From Vitis vinifera (taxonomy: Eukaryota; Streptophyta; Magnoliopsida; Vitales; Vitaceae): a stretch of 64,000 nt of DNA. The stretch covers positions 4,859,001-4,923,000 of the forward strand of contig NC_081813.1 of the NCBI RefSeq assembly GCF_030704535.1. The letters are read 5' to 3'. Below, piece after piece: positions 23,297 to 36,200 of this stretch. Made by a program: the position numbers and the translations under genes. Position 1 is the first letter of the stretch; every line of letters starts with the position of its first letter. Under the pieces are notes generated by a model, which saw nothing but the letters and a program-made list of their open reading frames with translations, was not told the origin of the DNA and did no database searches.

Positions 23297-24142
23297 TAGG
23301 GGTGACAATACGTGATATCGTATGTGTTGGATTTGTATAATGTTGAGATAAAAAATAATGAAAATTTACTCAATAGGAATACAATTTATTTAAGAATTGT
23401 GTTAAAATGACTTAATTCAAACAAAACTAATTTAATAGACAGGTTAAATTAACCTTTGTATAAATTGATATAAATAACCTGTTATTACAATTCTAACATA
23501 TGAAACCTATTAATAGTCGTTGAACCCATTAATATAATTCTAATCCGTTTAATATGTTAACACGAATAGAACTTGTGTAACATACTAATACAATTCTAAC
23601 TCGTTTAACATGTTTAACCTATTTAAAATTTTAATTTTATAAATGTGTTATTCGAAATACATTTTAAGTTTTTTAAATTTTAACTAATTTAATTATAAAA
23701 TTTAAATTAGAAAATGTTTATAATATAAAAATATATTAAAATTTTAATTTTATGCTTGTTTATAATTCTATCTAATGTTCTAATGATAAAATAATTTTAA
23801 TCTTTAGAATGAAATGTATAAAATTTTACTTAGTTACTTCATTTTTTAACTATATCATATTTATAACTAATAAGCATTTTTTATTTTTTATAATTTTGAA
23901 ATATATAATATTAATAATTTTATATGAGTTAAACATCATTTTGATACGATTAAATAAATTGGTTTGTTTGGCATGAATAAGTAAACAAGCTATATGGGGT
24001 TGGATAATAGTATATTTTTATTAAACAGATCATATGAGTTGATATGATTACAACATGAATACGTTATACATAATCTGAATCTATTAAAATTTATATCATT
24101 TTCAAGTCGTGTTATTGTATCATATCAAAATTGTCACCTATA
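23297..24142. mobile_element. Non-autonomous hAT-type element (846 bp)
   Basis: Left end TAGGGGTGACAAT; the reverse complement of the right end is TATAGGTGACAAT, with 11 of 13 bases the same. It is flanked by 8-bp duplications TCCTTAGT (23289-23296) and TCTTTAGT (24143-24150), one mismatch. The interior has repeated AATACAATTCTAACTCGTTT-like motifs and no ORF. Confidence 0.65.
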
Positions 24143-24897
24143 TCTTTAGTGAGTCCCTCAAAAGCCCTTATTAAAGCATATACAATGTGAGTCTCAAATA
24201 TTCGTTTTAACCAAGAGAGACTTTCATGAAGGATTTTGAAAGTTCTGAGAGATAGAGGTTTAAGCTTATTGAAAGGTTATGTTCCCTATGAGCTTTTTTA
24301 AATTCAACAAAATAGGACTTTTTATACTCAAAAAAATCCAGGGCCAAGTTTGAAAAATAAATAGTACTATAGGACCAGGGTAGGGGCGAACTCAAGCCCA
24401 TGAAAGAATGTGAGAGATCAGAACTGGGAAAGGTAGTCCACCAACTCAAGTTTTAGAGGTGTATGACCCCATGACGTCTAAGATAAATCACTCAATTGGG
24501 TAAGAAGTAGGATAGAAGGTATCGCACCTGAAGTACCCAACAGCCAAGTTGGCTTGACCACATGGATCAAAAGTATACAAATGGACAAGGGATGAACCTA
24601 CCTATACAGAGCAGGCAGTGACAGGGCCTGGACATCTAGAATAAAGGCCGGAGCAATAATATTAGGCCCATTGACATGTACAATCAATTATTAGGCCTGA
24701 GCAATAATAAACCACCATATACTTTTATTTATTTTGACTTATTATGATTTTTTTGGCTTCAAAATCCTTTTTTATATTCTCCCTGCATGCTTCCATCCAT
24801 TTCTATTAACATTTGTAGTTATTTTGCTTGTGTTCAGTATGATGCCTTTTTGAATAATTGTATTTGTGAATAAATTTAAATTGTTCCTAAGATTAAA
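24143..24897. other. Unassigned intergenic segment
   Basis: Less AT-rich than its neighbours (for example 24350-24640), but I see no domain. An 80-codon minus-strand frame (24207-24449) is not recognisable. It may be a degraded transposon. Confidence 0.3.
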
Positions 24898-25415
24898 TAA
24901 TTTAAAAATATTTTTAATTAGTTTTAATTGTATTGGACATTTTTTTTCTTATTTCATATAGTAAAATTCTCCCAATGGCTCCACGCCTAAGTAATACAAT
25001 TGGTTACAAGGGTGACGCCATGACCACCACCCACCTTTGCATTCGGAAGTGACAACCGACGAGTGACAGATGTTTTAACTTTTTAACGACCACCCATCTT
25101 TCCATTTGGAAGTGACAACTAACGAGTGTTTCATAGGACAGAAGTTGTTTTAACAAAGACAATTATGATTCAGGATGGATGATGCCCGTCATAAAGCCTA
25201 TCAAAGATGTAAAATTCAGTGGAAAGGTTAATAAACATTACAAATCAAAATCAGTAACACCATGATACTACCTACTACTGCAACAATTCAGATTCCCGTG
25301 TTAATTAGATTTCTTTCCCTCTTTCAGGTCATTGTCAGAACTTGAAAACTCTAACCTTTGGAATAATGAGGAGTATGTGTGGTAGCGGATAATCTTGATC
25401 AGGACAAAAGTATTA
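24898..25415. repeat. Source-side copy of the PIG-M tail duplication
   Basis: The partner of 8565-9055. It runs from intergenic DNA through the stop codon into PIG-M exon 4, in the same orientation as the copy. Because the PIG-M frame is intact here, this is the original and 8565-9055 the derivative. Confidence 0.8.
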
Positions 25416-28201
25416 GCAGCCAAGAACAATATGCTAGCAATCCAAAGCTCCAAGAACACATTCTTGCCCTTGAATTCAAGCAGGTAACCCCACATCAACC
25501 AATGGGTTTGAGTTCCCATCCATAACAAGATGCAACTCAACCCTGTCCACTTAAGTTTCATGTTGCTCCATGGTAGTATCAAAGGCAACAGGCAGAAGAA
25601 CCATACGAAGTACTGTGCTGTGATCACCTGTAAATGGAGTTCGCCAATGACCCATAAGAAAAGAAAATCAACGATATGGTATGTGATATATATAGATAAT
25701 GTATGGTAGGATGGAATTATTTTTAGCTGTGTTCAGGGGATTTAGAGTGCCATTTTATCTTCAAATGGAATCCAAAAGAAAAGGTAAATATGTAGTGCCC
25801 ACTGTGGCTCATTTTGATTCCGATGTGCCATGAAATAGAAAAAATCAGAAGAAAGCAGTTATCAACTGACAAACCTTATTGAATGCCACAAATGCCACTG
25901 TCTGGGCAAAGAAACAGAATGGGAGATCCTGTGCAAAGCAGACGATGAGAACTAGCTGGACGAGAAATTGAGGTAAAAATGAGATGAGCCTTTCAACCAC
26001 CGAAAACTCATGTTCATAGTGGAGATAGATGTGATAGAAATATATGGAAAAATTATGTCTGGGGTCAGTGCGAGTAAGATGGTAGAGCAGTGCTTCATGC
26101 AAGAATTCCCATCTATACAGATAGAAGAAAAGGCCAGTAAAAGCGAAGAAGACAGCCCCAGAGATCAGCCCAAACATAATTCTTGCTCTTGTAAACATGC
26201 TAGTCAAAGCAATCCATATACCACAAGACTCAGGCACTGCTGTACTAGGAATACTTTGGGTTGAGTTCCCTTGGCCAACCCAACTTGAAAGGGCAGGTTT
26301 CAATCCATACAGGAAGCAATGTGGATCAAGGACTAGGATTATAGGAATTGAATATATAATAGGATAGATTCTAAAGTGGACAACAAGCCCATACCAAAAT
26401 GCAGCTTGTAACACCTTGCCTGCAAGACCACAAACAGCACAACAAAGAGAGTTAAAATAGGCAGAAAAAAGAAGATATTGTAATCATGTAAATACAAGTG
26501 TTGGCCTTCATTTGGTGGATGAACCAAAAGCTGAATCCTAAAATCTATTTTTCATGTCCCAGTAACAGAATAAGTCAAGGAAAGCCCCCCCCCCCCCCCC
26601 CCCCTCCTGCATGGGGGAGGCAGGAGAACAGCCAAGTTCTTTTTTTTGGCTCTGTTGCACAGGTTGTAAAACACAGAAGGTTTACAGGAGGAAAAGATTG
26701 CTGCTTTCCCAACAGAGAGGGAGGCCTTCACCCTTCCTGAATCTCAAAAATTCGAAAGCCTTTCTCCCTGAACATTTAGAGGTTTCCACACCCTAGGTAG
26801 GGAATAAATGAAGTCCTTTAAAGGGAAGTTACAAGTTTCCATATTATGCTACACTCCACCACAACATAGTTTACATGTTATAACTAAAAATCAAGATAAA
26901 GGAATTGAGAGCCCTCTCCCTGAAAAATGTTTTGGCATTTAAACAAACTATTGGGTTTAAATACAAAACTTTCCTTCAGGAAATTTTAAGTGGATTCCTC
27001 TCTTAGGACTGATAATTTTCCCTTTTCTTTCACAAATGTTTTAGTCACAAACAGGTTAGTAGACAAAGATGGCTGCAAGCCCAATTATAAAATATCAATA
27101 CAAACAATTGAGCAAGTTAACAAGACAGTATTTTAAGATATTCATCACTACGCTAATTAGCCTTAAGCTAGGCAGAAAGAAATTATACCATTCATTAGAC
27201 AGATAATGATCCACAAAATCATGGCACAAACAATGGGCTCACAGTTCCCACGAGTTCCAATGCTGAAGGTAAATGGATTGAAGAGCCATACCATTAAAGC
27301 ACAAGTGCACAGGTTCTCAGGCACCTTACGTAGCTCCAAAATGGTGTGGATGAATAAACCCACAAGTAAATCTGCAAGATGAATATAATATCAGGTTTAT
27401 AAGGTTTGAAACAAACAATTCATAGGGTACTCTACCACATTATTAATGCTTTAGTTTTCAAACCTAGACCAGTGGAACTATACAAAAATCATGAAGAAAA
27501 CAGAACACTGATCGACAAATTCGAACAGACAGCACAAAAATAATAGAATCTATGAAATTTAGGGAATAAGAAAAACCATCCATCTGTACTACATCATAAA
27601 ATAGGGGACACGAAAAGCCCAACAACCTATGCATATCAAGCAATGAAGTAAACATAGAATTAACAATCCAAACCTAGATTTCCACTTAATCGATCATTCA
27701 TCTTAACAAAGCCTTTATCCAATTAGGGTTAGCTGCATGTCCATTGTATGTAACCACATAATTCGTTAATAAACTGTCAATACATAAACCCCTCAAAACC
27801 CCACAAATCTCTGTCTTAACAGTACAAATCAATGAAGTGAAACACTGAGACAACATAATCTAGTTCCCACAGAAACCAATCCTCCAATAAATCAACCAAT
27901 CGAAGAAAACCTCATAAATTAAAGTTTTCAGTCCTCTACCTGAAGCAGAGAATAGAAATTTTCCCCATGAAGGATGAATAATTGAGTTGGGCACCAGCAG
28001 AAATGCAAGCAAAGGTGAGTAGCGATAGGTAGATCTTTGATAAGGGGACTTTCCAGACGCCACTAAAGAAGCAGCATCAGAAAAGACAAGGTAATCGACA
28101 TCTGTATATCTAACCTCCATATGGGCATCTTGCCATTCTCCGTATATAATTAAAAGGACTCGAAGAAGTGCAGAGAATAGAAGCAGTGATCGAACATCCA
28201 T
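25301..28201 (-). CDS. PIGM: GPI mannosyltransferase 1 catalytic subunit (PIG-M/GPI14/PEANUT1)
   Basis: Adds the first mannose, from dolichol-phosphate mannose, to the GPI anchor precursor in the ER lumen. Exons (minus): 28201-27940, 27371-27189, 26419-25875, 25627-25301; all junctions are GT-AG and the frame closes at 438 residues, close to human PIG-M (423) and Arabidopsis PNT1 (about 450). The N-terminus is a membrane segment ([15 protein letters not shown]), followed by the lumenal DxD motif YTDVDY at 32-37 expected of GT-C mannosyltransferases. Conserved blocks [20 protein letters not shown] and [20 protein letters not shown] follow, with many hydrophobic helices. It needs the PIG-X/PBN1-type partner in other eukaryotes. 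Intron 2 holds a C20 tract. Its 3' end was duplicated at 8565-9055. Confidence 0.95.
26585..26604. repeat. (C)20 homopolymer in a PIG-M intron
   Basis: Twenty consecutive C on the plus strand, hence G20 in the sense strand of PIG-M intron 2. Capable of quadruplex formation; also a place where sequencing or assembly length errors are likely. Confidence 0.95.
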
Positions 28202-28333
28202 TGATCTCCTTGCCTTCTTCGTTCATTCACTACGTCGACTGAATACAAAAATTAACCAAAATAGATAAATGAAATCAAGTCCGCAGATTGAAAACACAAG
28301 ATTCCAAAACCCTAGATCTAGGTTCAGGTTTAG

Positions 28334-28618
28334 CTATAAGTTTGGTGTAGCCTTGGAGGCGCCAGATTGGGGTTCGACATTGGAGAGGAAATAGGGGCAG
28401 GAGGACGTGAGACGGTCCTTGGCGGCGATGATTTTTTTGGAGGACGATGATGATTGGACAGAGATGCGGATTCGTTTTCTTCGTCGTTCGTCGTCGGAGA
28501 AGCTGAGGAAATTCCGAGGCTTCTTTGGCTTGGTGGCGGAGGTGGTAGAGGGTTTCGAGGGAGGTGGCGTCGTCGTGGGCGCGGCAGCGGGAGTATCCGG
28601 CTCTGCTGCCCATGGTCG
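28334..28618 (-). pseudogene. Coding-like Pro/Ser-rich frame upstream of PIG-M, possible broken 5' exon
   Basis: On the minus strand an ATG in good context (GACCATGGG, 28613) opens a 112-codon frame of unremarkable composition. The frame one base over reads AAEPDTPAAAPTTTPPPSKP, then KPKKPRNFLSFSDDERRRK and IRISVQSSSSSKKIIAAKD, ending at a TAG at 28334-28336. This frame looks far more protein-like (Pro/Ala/Thr linker, basic patch). It has no ATG of its own, as if one base had been inserted after the ATG. It may be a relic of another gene's first exon or chance in a GC-rich promoter. If PIG-M transcripts start upstream of 28613 the ATG frame would act as an upstream ORF. The family is not recognised. 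Confidence 0.35.
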
Positions 28619-28639
28619 GTAGCGGATTGTGATTACAGC

Positions 28640-30246
28640 GGCTTCCCAGACTGGGCCTGTATTGCTATTTTTGGTTGGGCTTTTCTCCTAAGCTAGTGAT
28701 TGGGCTTCAGCTCATGTGTTGGTCATTCATTTTAGTTCCATGTAGATATTTCAAATAATTAATAATAATTGTTCGTTCAATTTTTTAACTAAATGAGATT
28801 CTTAACTATTTTCTCGTAATGAATTTATTTATTTTTGTGATTAAATTTATTAATTAGTTTTATTTAACCTTGTATGATTAATGTTAAAATTCTTTGTATT
28901 CACAATTGAAATATAGTTAAAATAGTGAAACAAATTATTTATTTTGCACCTTTTAATGGAAATAAGGTTTCAGATTATCAATCGAAATGCCCAAAATCTA
29001 GATTGGTTGTTTCACCGATGAATTCTTATATAGTTAAAATATTGAAACGCCCAAAATCTAGATTGGTTGTTTCACTGATGAATTCTTTGCTCCAAGTCAT
29101 AAATGAAATTACGAAAATTCAAGAACTACTTTATTTATGCAACACAAATATCTTAACTTTTTTTTCTCATGAAGAAAAAATAGATAGTATTTAAGAGAAA
29201 AATAACTTTCTTGTAGATGCATGTTTCTAGGCACTTTTAACTCCCAAAAACTATTCCCCATTTCTATTTTTGTTGGATCAAGTCAAAGTCAGCCTACTTG
29301 AATACCCAAACCCGACTCAAACACCTTTGTTATAATACTAAATAAGAAAAAGAATAATTATTTTTATTTCAATTCCCTCTCATAAATATGATAGAAATAA
29401 AAGTGAATCATAGTATCATGTACAAGATAGGAATGAAACCCTAGTAAAATTGAGATTTAATTTTCACAATAATAAGTTTTTCTTATTTCTACCCTTAAGT
29501 CATAATGTAATAGACCTGATAAAGAATTGATAAGAATTTAAAAATCTATATGATAGTGGTTCATAGAAACGTATCTAACTTTTTGAACAATTTTCAAAAT
29601 AATTATTTTTAAGTATTAAAAAAGTTACAAACATCTCCTAGAATCACCGTCAAACAAGTTCTAAATTATCCCAACTTTTTCTCCCCAAACTATGGAGGGG
29701 GATAATAAAGAGGCGGCTACGACTCAATCACAACCTGACACAAACTGCATGATTTCAAAAAATGAAAAAAGGAAAATACAACATTGTAAAGAAAATTTTG
29801 GCACAAATGGAATAAGCACTTACAATACAGAAACCGTTCATTTGATTGAGGATTTGGCTAGTGAAGTTACATTACATTCTCTTACAGAAACTTACAACTG
29901 GACAAATTAATTCTCAGATCTCAAATAACTTGTTGATTCAGATTGAAAATTTAAAAAGAAAAAACCCCCTTAAAACACTTAAATTCAACCATCAGTGTAG
30001 TATTTCAAGTTCTTGATACAATGTTACAAAGGCACAGGATTGGCAGGAACCAAGACCTTTTTTAGAACTTGAACAGAACTTATAAACAGAGATTGGAAAA
30101 GTAAAGAGAAAGAGAGAAAATGGGTTAAGATTAGACATCAGTATTACTCCATGCACACAATGCCGCTGGGTAGAAACTTCCCATCTGTTTAGTGTATGTA
30201 TCTGTTAGCAGTCCCTTGAGAAAATGATGAATAAGCCATCTTATCT
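28640..30246. other. Intergenic DNA between PIG-M and the cyclin gene
   Basis: PIG-M promoter side at the left; 3' UTR of the minus-strand cyclin at the right (30000-30246 probably transcribed). Holds a 60-bp tandem duplication (28981-29087). A 72-codon plus frame at 29692-29910 begins with ATG but has no recognisable domain. Confidence 0.4.
28981..29087 (+). repeat. Tandem duplication, 60-bp period
   Basis: ATYGAAAYGCCCAAAATCTA starts at 28981 and again at 29041; about 47 bases agree with few mismatches. Confidence 0.9.
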
Positions 30247-33200
30247 TTAGAAGAGAGTTTGGAGCAGTTTTGGGGAAGACAAACTGGCTACAGATTTGAA
30301 CTGCTACCACAACAAACACATTATTAGATTAACTAGTAGAAAATGCCCAAACTATGGCCATGCAAATTGTGAGTGACATGATTTTATATAGCTGTAACAC
30401 AATAATCCTTCGTTTTTACCTTATTCTGCCTGTATTTGCCACGTATAGCATTCAGAGGGCAGCCACTAGTGTTCAGTTGCAAATCTTGTAATGCAAAAAC
30501 TGCAGTCTTGAGATCTGATGCCTTGTACCTGGTGTAGTGTTCTAGAGTGGGATTCTGCCACATGCATGGACGAAGTCATAACCCCAATCCAATTACATGG
30601 AATAAAATCAAGTGGAAAGGAAATATGTAGGGAGATGATGCAAACCCAAGGGTGGCCTGATTGATCTAGTGTCCATCTTGCAAGAAATACAGCTGATGCA
30701 GCAATGATGGAAGGAAGGTATTTCAGACAGCCATAGTCAATCAGTGTCAGCTCTGCTAGATAATTACCCAAATACTCCAATTCAAGACTAGGATTCTGCG
30801 AGTTTGAAGAAGTTAAAAATGGGAAGTTTTAGTCTCAGAGCAAAAATTAAATTAAAGAAAGCATCTCCTGAGCAAACCAGGTTATGTTTTACCTTGTAAG
30901 ATGCTTGTGCCGCTCGTAGGAATCTCCTGGAAACCAAGAAATTTGCTAGAGTTATTAGGAATTTCAGTAGGGTATACAGAAGCCTTTAGTCATGAAAATA
31001 TTAGATGTTGGATAATAAGCTGAAGTACCTGAGAAAAGTTTTTGCAGTTGGTGCAAAAATCTTAAAGCCAAAATAGTTCAGTACTTGACTCTCCATTTTC
31101 ACCACCTGCCAGTTCAACGACAAGCTTTTATAAATCCAAATAACCAAGCAGAAGTATTCTGAAGAAAAAGTAAAATAAAACTAGAACATAAATATATAAA
31201 ATAAGAAAAGGGCTCTAACTCGGTGTTCAATATGTTGAAATTTTCTACATTAAAGATATGTTGTTGAGTTGGTTATTAACTTATTAACTGTTTGTTTAAG
31301 GTACTCTGCAAGAGTCTTTCCTTAACTTCCATAACTTCATATATTCCGTACTCTGAATGACCATTACCATGCTAATTGTTGTTCCAAAATGGGTCCAGCA
31401 AGACATGACACAAATCCACTCTAATTTCACAGGTCAGATACCATTTAAACCAAATTTATGTATATTTTATTGCCTTCTGTGAAGAAATACAATTAACTCA
31501 ACTAATAACAATTTTGTTGCAAGTTGAGTTACATTTACATATCAAATTTATGCATCTGAGTTTTTTGATGCAAAATTGAGGGCACTAATAAAAGTTGATG
31601 CCAAACTAAGGGCACTAATAAATGTTTAGATAGATACAACTAAATAAATGATGAAAATGTGGTTCAAAATATTTTGTTTACATCTACAGTTTCTTATCAT
31701 TATATTTTCAAGTTTCTGAAACCCCAAGCATCCTAATTGGTCAAAACAAGAAAGTAGCAGAGACTAACCTCTCCTCTTGAGTAAGTGTTGTCTGTGATGC
31801 AGCAAAATTCTTCCACTCGTGGGGCACAAATTTCTTCATACTTCCTTAAATCCATAAAGAATAAAACTACATTAAACATCATGTCAAATAAAGCAGATTC
31901 AATGTCTAAGTTTTTATTGCCCCAACTACCATGTATGTTCATGAATGTTGGAAATATGAGAGAGTTATGTGAGCAATAATATATGACCACTAACATCCAA
32001 TGTAATTTTTTTCATTGAATATCACATCACAGGAGAGCAGGAAAACTTTTCAACATCAGTAACCATAATAAATTGTCCTCTCATCCTCACTAGTGATGCA
32101 TAAAACTTTTGGGTCTCATTCTATTTAAGCAATACATGCAGAACCACAAAGGTTGCTGAAATTCTCAACCCCGTAGTTTTAAAAGGCACAAGGTGCACCT
32201 AAGGCACAAAAGTCTCAAATAGCTTAGGCACAACACAAGGCGAGCACTTGAGTAAAATGGAATGCGACCTGGGATGCATATCAATTTTATAATATATGAC
32301 TTGAAATCTAATCCAATTAATAAAAAAATTAAAATTCTAAACATTTAAAAGAAACATTCAATAAAAAAATTAATGAAATTATATAAATTTCAATATACAA
32401 TTAAAATTTCAAGAATAAAAGTGTTTAAAAAGGAAGAGTAAAGTCAACAAGGCATGCCTCTTTGATGAGGCACATGTCTTGGTAAGTAAGGTGCTATAAC
32501 TAGCAAGTGGTTGTACCTTGAGCCTAGGTGCAATTTAAGCACACCTTTTAAAACTATGTTCAACCCCTATATGTACGGAAGAGGGTTAAACAGATGTTCT
32601 AACAGAACATCATATGTTATTTGTGTTCTCTTATTTCCTATGGTGATTGTTTCTTCTTTGGGGTTAGGCTCTCAATAGACTATCTACTTAAACAAAACTA
32701 TCTTGTTTTTCTCCTCTATTAGATCTTTCACTTCTGTAGGTTTTTGGCAGTGAAAACTGTCTATCTAATAGAAATGACATCACCACACCCAAACATGGGA
32801 ATAAGTTTCAATTCCCTATTGAGTTTTTCCACAAAACTCGACAAAAACAACTACCTCTAAAAAAAACTCACATGGTTTCTTTTATTCACAACTATGACTT
32901 CTGCAAGCCGGTTGATGATCCCTTTCCTCCTTTATGGATCTCGATAGAAAGGAGCAGATAAATCCAGAACCTGACCTAACGTCAACTCGTATAATTATCA
33001 TGTTAACCAAGTTGGAATGGAAAAATCTTCATCTCAGGATGCACATTGCCCTTGAAAAAAGTGAACAACAGATTCAAAACCTCAAGACACATTTCCTGTC
33101 TATGGTATTATATAAATAGATAATGAATGTTGTGGGTGCACTTGCTGCCTCCAAACAGCCAGTGTCAGACAATGATTTGGTGTGGTGCACTCTTGAAGGC

Positions 33201-36200
33201 TCTAAAGTGATTCTGAAAGTTCTGATATATTTAGCAACAACAAGGTCAGTTGAACTGTTTTAGTCAAAACCAATGGAAGATATTGCAGCATTATTTTAGA
33301 TTTGATGCTGTTCATCACCATAACATCAGCCTTATATGCAATAATGACTATTATGAAAATGCCCTAGATAACACTCCCTCCCAAAACTCAGAATGAACAG
33401 AAATCATGTAATGAAATATATCATAGATAAGGCAGCTTCTTACGAGGCAATTAGCATGCAGGTGATGCCAAGAAGTTGAAGTTTTTGTCTTTCAATGTAG
33501 TTTTGAGAGAGAAACCAATCAATGAGATGTACAGTGAGGTAAAGTGTATCTGGCACCAACTTGTATTCCTCAGATGCCTGAAACAAAGATCAAAATCATA
33601 AGTGATATTTCCTTAGGCATAATCATGAGATAATACATCTTCAGACCACCATTTTAAAAATGCCATAAAGTCAATTATCCTCAATTTAGTTTCTTGGCTT
33701 GACAAGGATATTGAATTCTGGAGATAAACCTATTTCCAGAGCCTCATGTATTTTTCTTTTAATTGGATGATGGACCATGTTGTAGTAGCACTAACAACAG
33801 AAGCATTTGTTAAAAACAGAAAGGTCCAAAGCAAGGGTGCAATATAAATATTTAAGTTTGGAGCCAAAGAAAACAGAAAAGGCATATTCTTTAATAGACA
33901 CTATTATACCCCTGACAAAGCACTGTTCTAGCAGAAAAAGAACTAATAAATTCAAATTTTTAATGTTTTTTTTTTGGAGAAACCTCAACAACCTTCTTGG
34001 AGAAACAAACTGAGGCATCCTAGAAGCATTGTCCTAGAAATTCATGCATGGATATCTGCAAAAGGCAATTATGTACTAAAATGGAACAACATTTTTAAGA
34101 AAGAAGGTAAAATTGTAAAGCCACCTACAAAACACACCTAGGAAAGAGAAAAAAGTACAAAGAAGGAAAGAAAAATTATAAGGTTTCAAAAAACAAAATA
34201 TAGAACAGTTTCCACAAACTTTGACATGCAGCTTGGTCCTGCCATATAGGGCGGAAATTATAGTATAGAATGTTTCTAAGGAGAGAGGATACATTACAAG
34301 TAAAAACTAGAAGTTTTCAAGTTTTAGGCATATAATCTTTATCATTAGCTTAGTACTCTAAAATATATCACTATTAGAACATTCAAATCAGTGGCATTGA
34401 GGAAAACTACAGAAACCTCTACAAGCCAGTCAACCAGAATCCCCCGCATACTCTGAGTGATATCTCGCTGCACTGTTTCCATAAAATTAGAACATGGCCT
34501 TCGGTTGAGCTGAAGAAATGAAAGATTAAATTATAAGTAAGCACAACTGTCTTGTGAGAAATGAGGTAAAAAGAGAGTGAAAGTTATCCATCTCTAGTCC
34601 TGGTAAAAACATAAATCCAGCTATAAAGCTACTGTAAACACACACTCACACATCGATATACACATGCAAGCACATAAGCTTTTAAAGAGTTTTGAAATAC
34701 ACTACAAGTTGCACAAGGATCTTATAGGATCAAGACATGCATGATAACTTGCTCATAAGATCATAAGTTACAACCAGATATGAAAATCTGGTGACCAAAT
34801 CAGAACAGGAGACCAGATCATAAAAAGAGAATGGTAGATCATATCCGTCAAACCAAACCATGGAAGTTCTCAGTTTTCTCTTTGGTATTCCCTCTTTTTA
34901 AGGTGTCCTATTTTCTGCATAAATAAATCTATGGATCCTACAAATATTCAGTTCATGGTATTTTTGGCAGTCCATGAAGCATTTTTAAAGTTGAACAGTC
35001 GTGAAGAAGGCAACAAACTTTGAGGAAAGGCGAACATTTTATTTCTTTCTTTTTTACCTTCTCTTATTGTTTTATTTGGTTATGTACAATTCTTGAAGGC
35101 TGTAGTACTAATGTTAATGGAGCAGCAATAAAGGAATTAACAAAGCTGAATTATGAAATTAGTAGGAAAATCTATTTATGTTGTGCACCCTAAATTGAAT
35201 TGTTTATATTGATTTGAGGTAGTTAGTCTTTCTACGCTAAGTGTCTGCTTGTTTATTTGAAAGCACATTGTTCCTCTCCTTTTTTCTCCATTTTTTTTGG
35301 AGGGCCAGCCCCTCCAAGTTCATTCCAAAATAAAAAGAAAAGAGGAACAAACCTAGAAAAACCAAAAAGGAAAAATGGTGGATGAGGAAAAGGAAAAATG
35401 AAAGTTCATACAAGTCAAAGACCAGAATCTACAGCACAAACCTCTGCAACATGCAAATTGTTATAGATTTCAGGGGCATAGAGGCTACACAATTGAGGAT
35501 CCTTGTCATCAGAATCAATATCCTTAACATCTGGATTGCTTGATGTTGTCAGCTTTCCATCAAAGCTACCCTTTTCTGCTGTACCAATTGAAACAGTGTC
35601 ACTGTTGTTTACACATGATCTTATACAGTACAATGAAAAAGGCCAAAAAGAACAACCCCCTGCCACGCACACACACAAAAACCACACCCATGCTACCAAT
35701 TTGATCTCACAAAAAGCATCAATCAGATACACAAACTTCACTAACATTATAAATAAAACTAAAAAAACAAAACCAATTGACCCAACCTTATTTTCATGAC
35801 CTTTATATAACTTGATAAATACATATTGGCTGAAGAATGACATAATAAACATGAGTATGCTGCATCAAGAAAGCTCCATGCAAATAATACCTTGTTAATC
35901 ATAATGTGTTCTATGCATGTGGCAGGACAATGTGAAACAAAATATTAGGAGACTAAAGAACTGAAAAAAGCTTATTGGGAAATTGGATTCACAGCCCGAT
36001 TGAGGTTCATGTCATTTGCCCAAATCATTTCATCTATTTGTCAAACTCTAGTCCAAAAGGCACCTCTTACTTGGAACCCCACCACCTAAGTCAACCAGCC
36101 ATCACGCTGGTGAGATTAGAGCAATACAACTGCAAAGTGTTAAGTTTTGCATATTTAAGTTTCCATATTTTGGATTTTGAGCGAGGAATTTGTTTTTAAA

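Noticed and set aside
24207-24449. 80-codon minus-strand ORF
   Set aside because: Hydrophobic/serine-rich but no domain and no homology recognised; likely chance.
29692-29910. 72-codon ORF starting with ATG
   Set aside because: No domain, no homologous pattern recognised, and intergenic position next to the cyclin 3' end; kept only as a remark.
32934-33119. 61-codon plus-strand ORF in a cyclin intron
   Set aside because: Possible gag-like flavour, but too short and without motifs to call.
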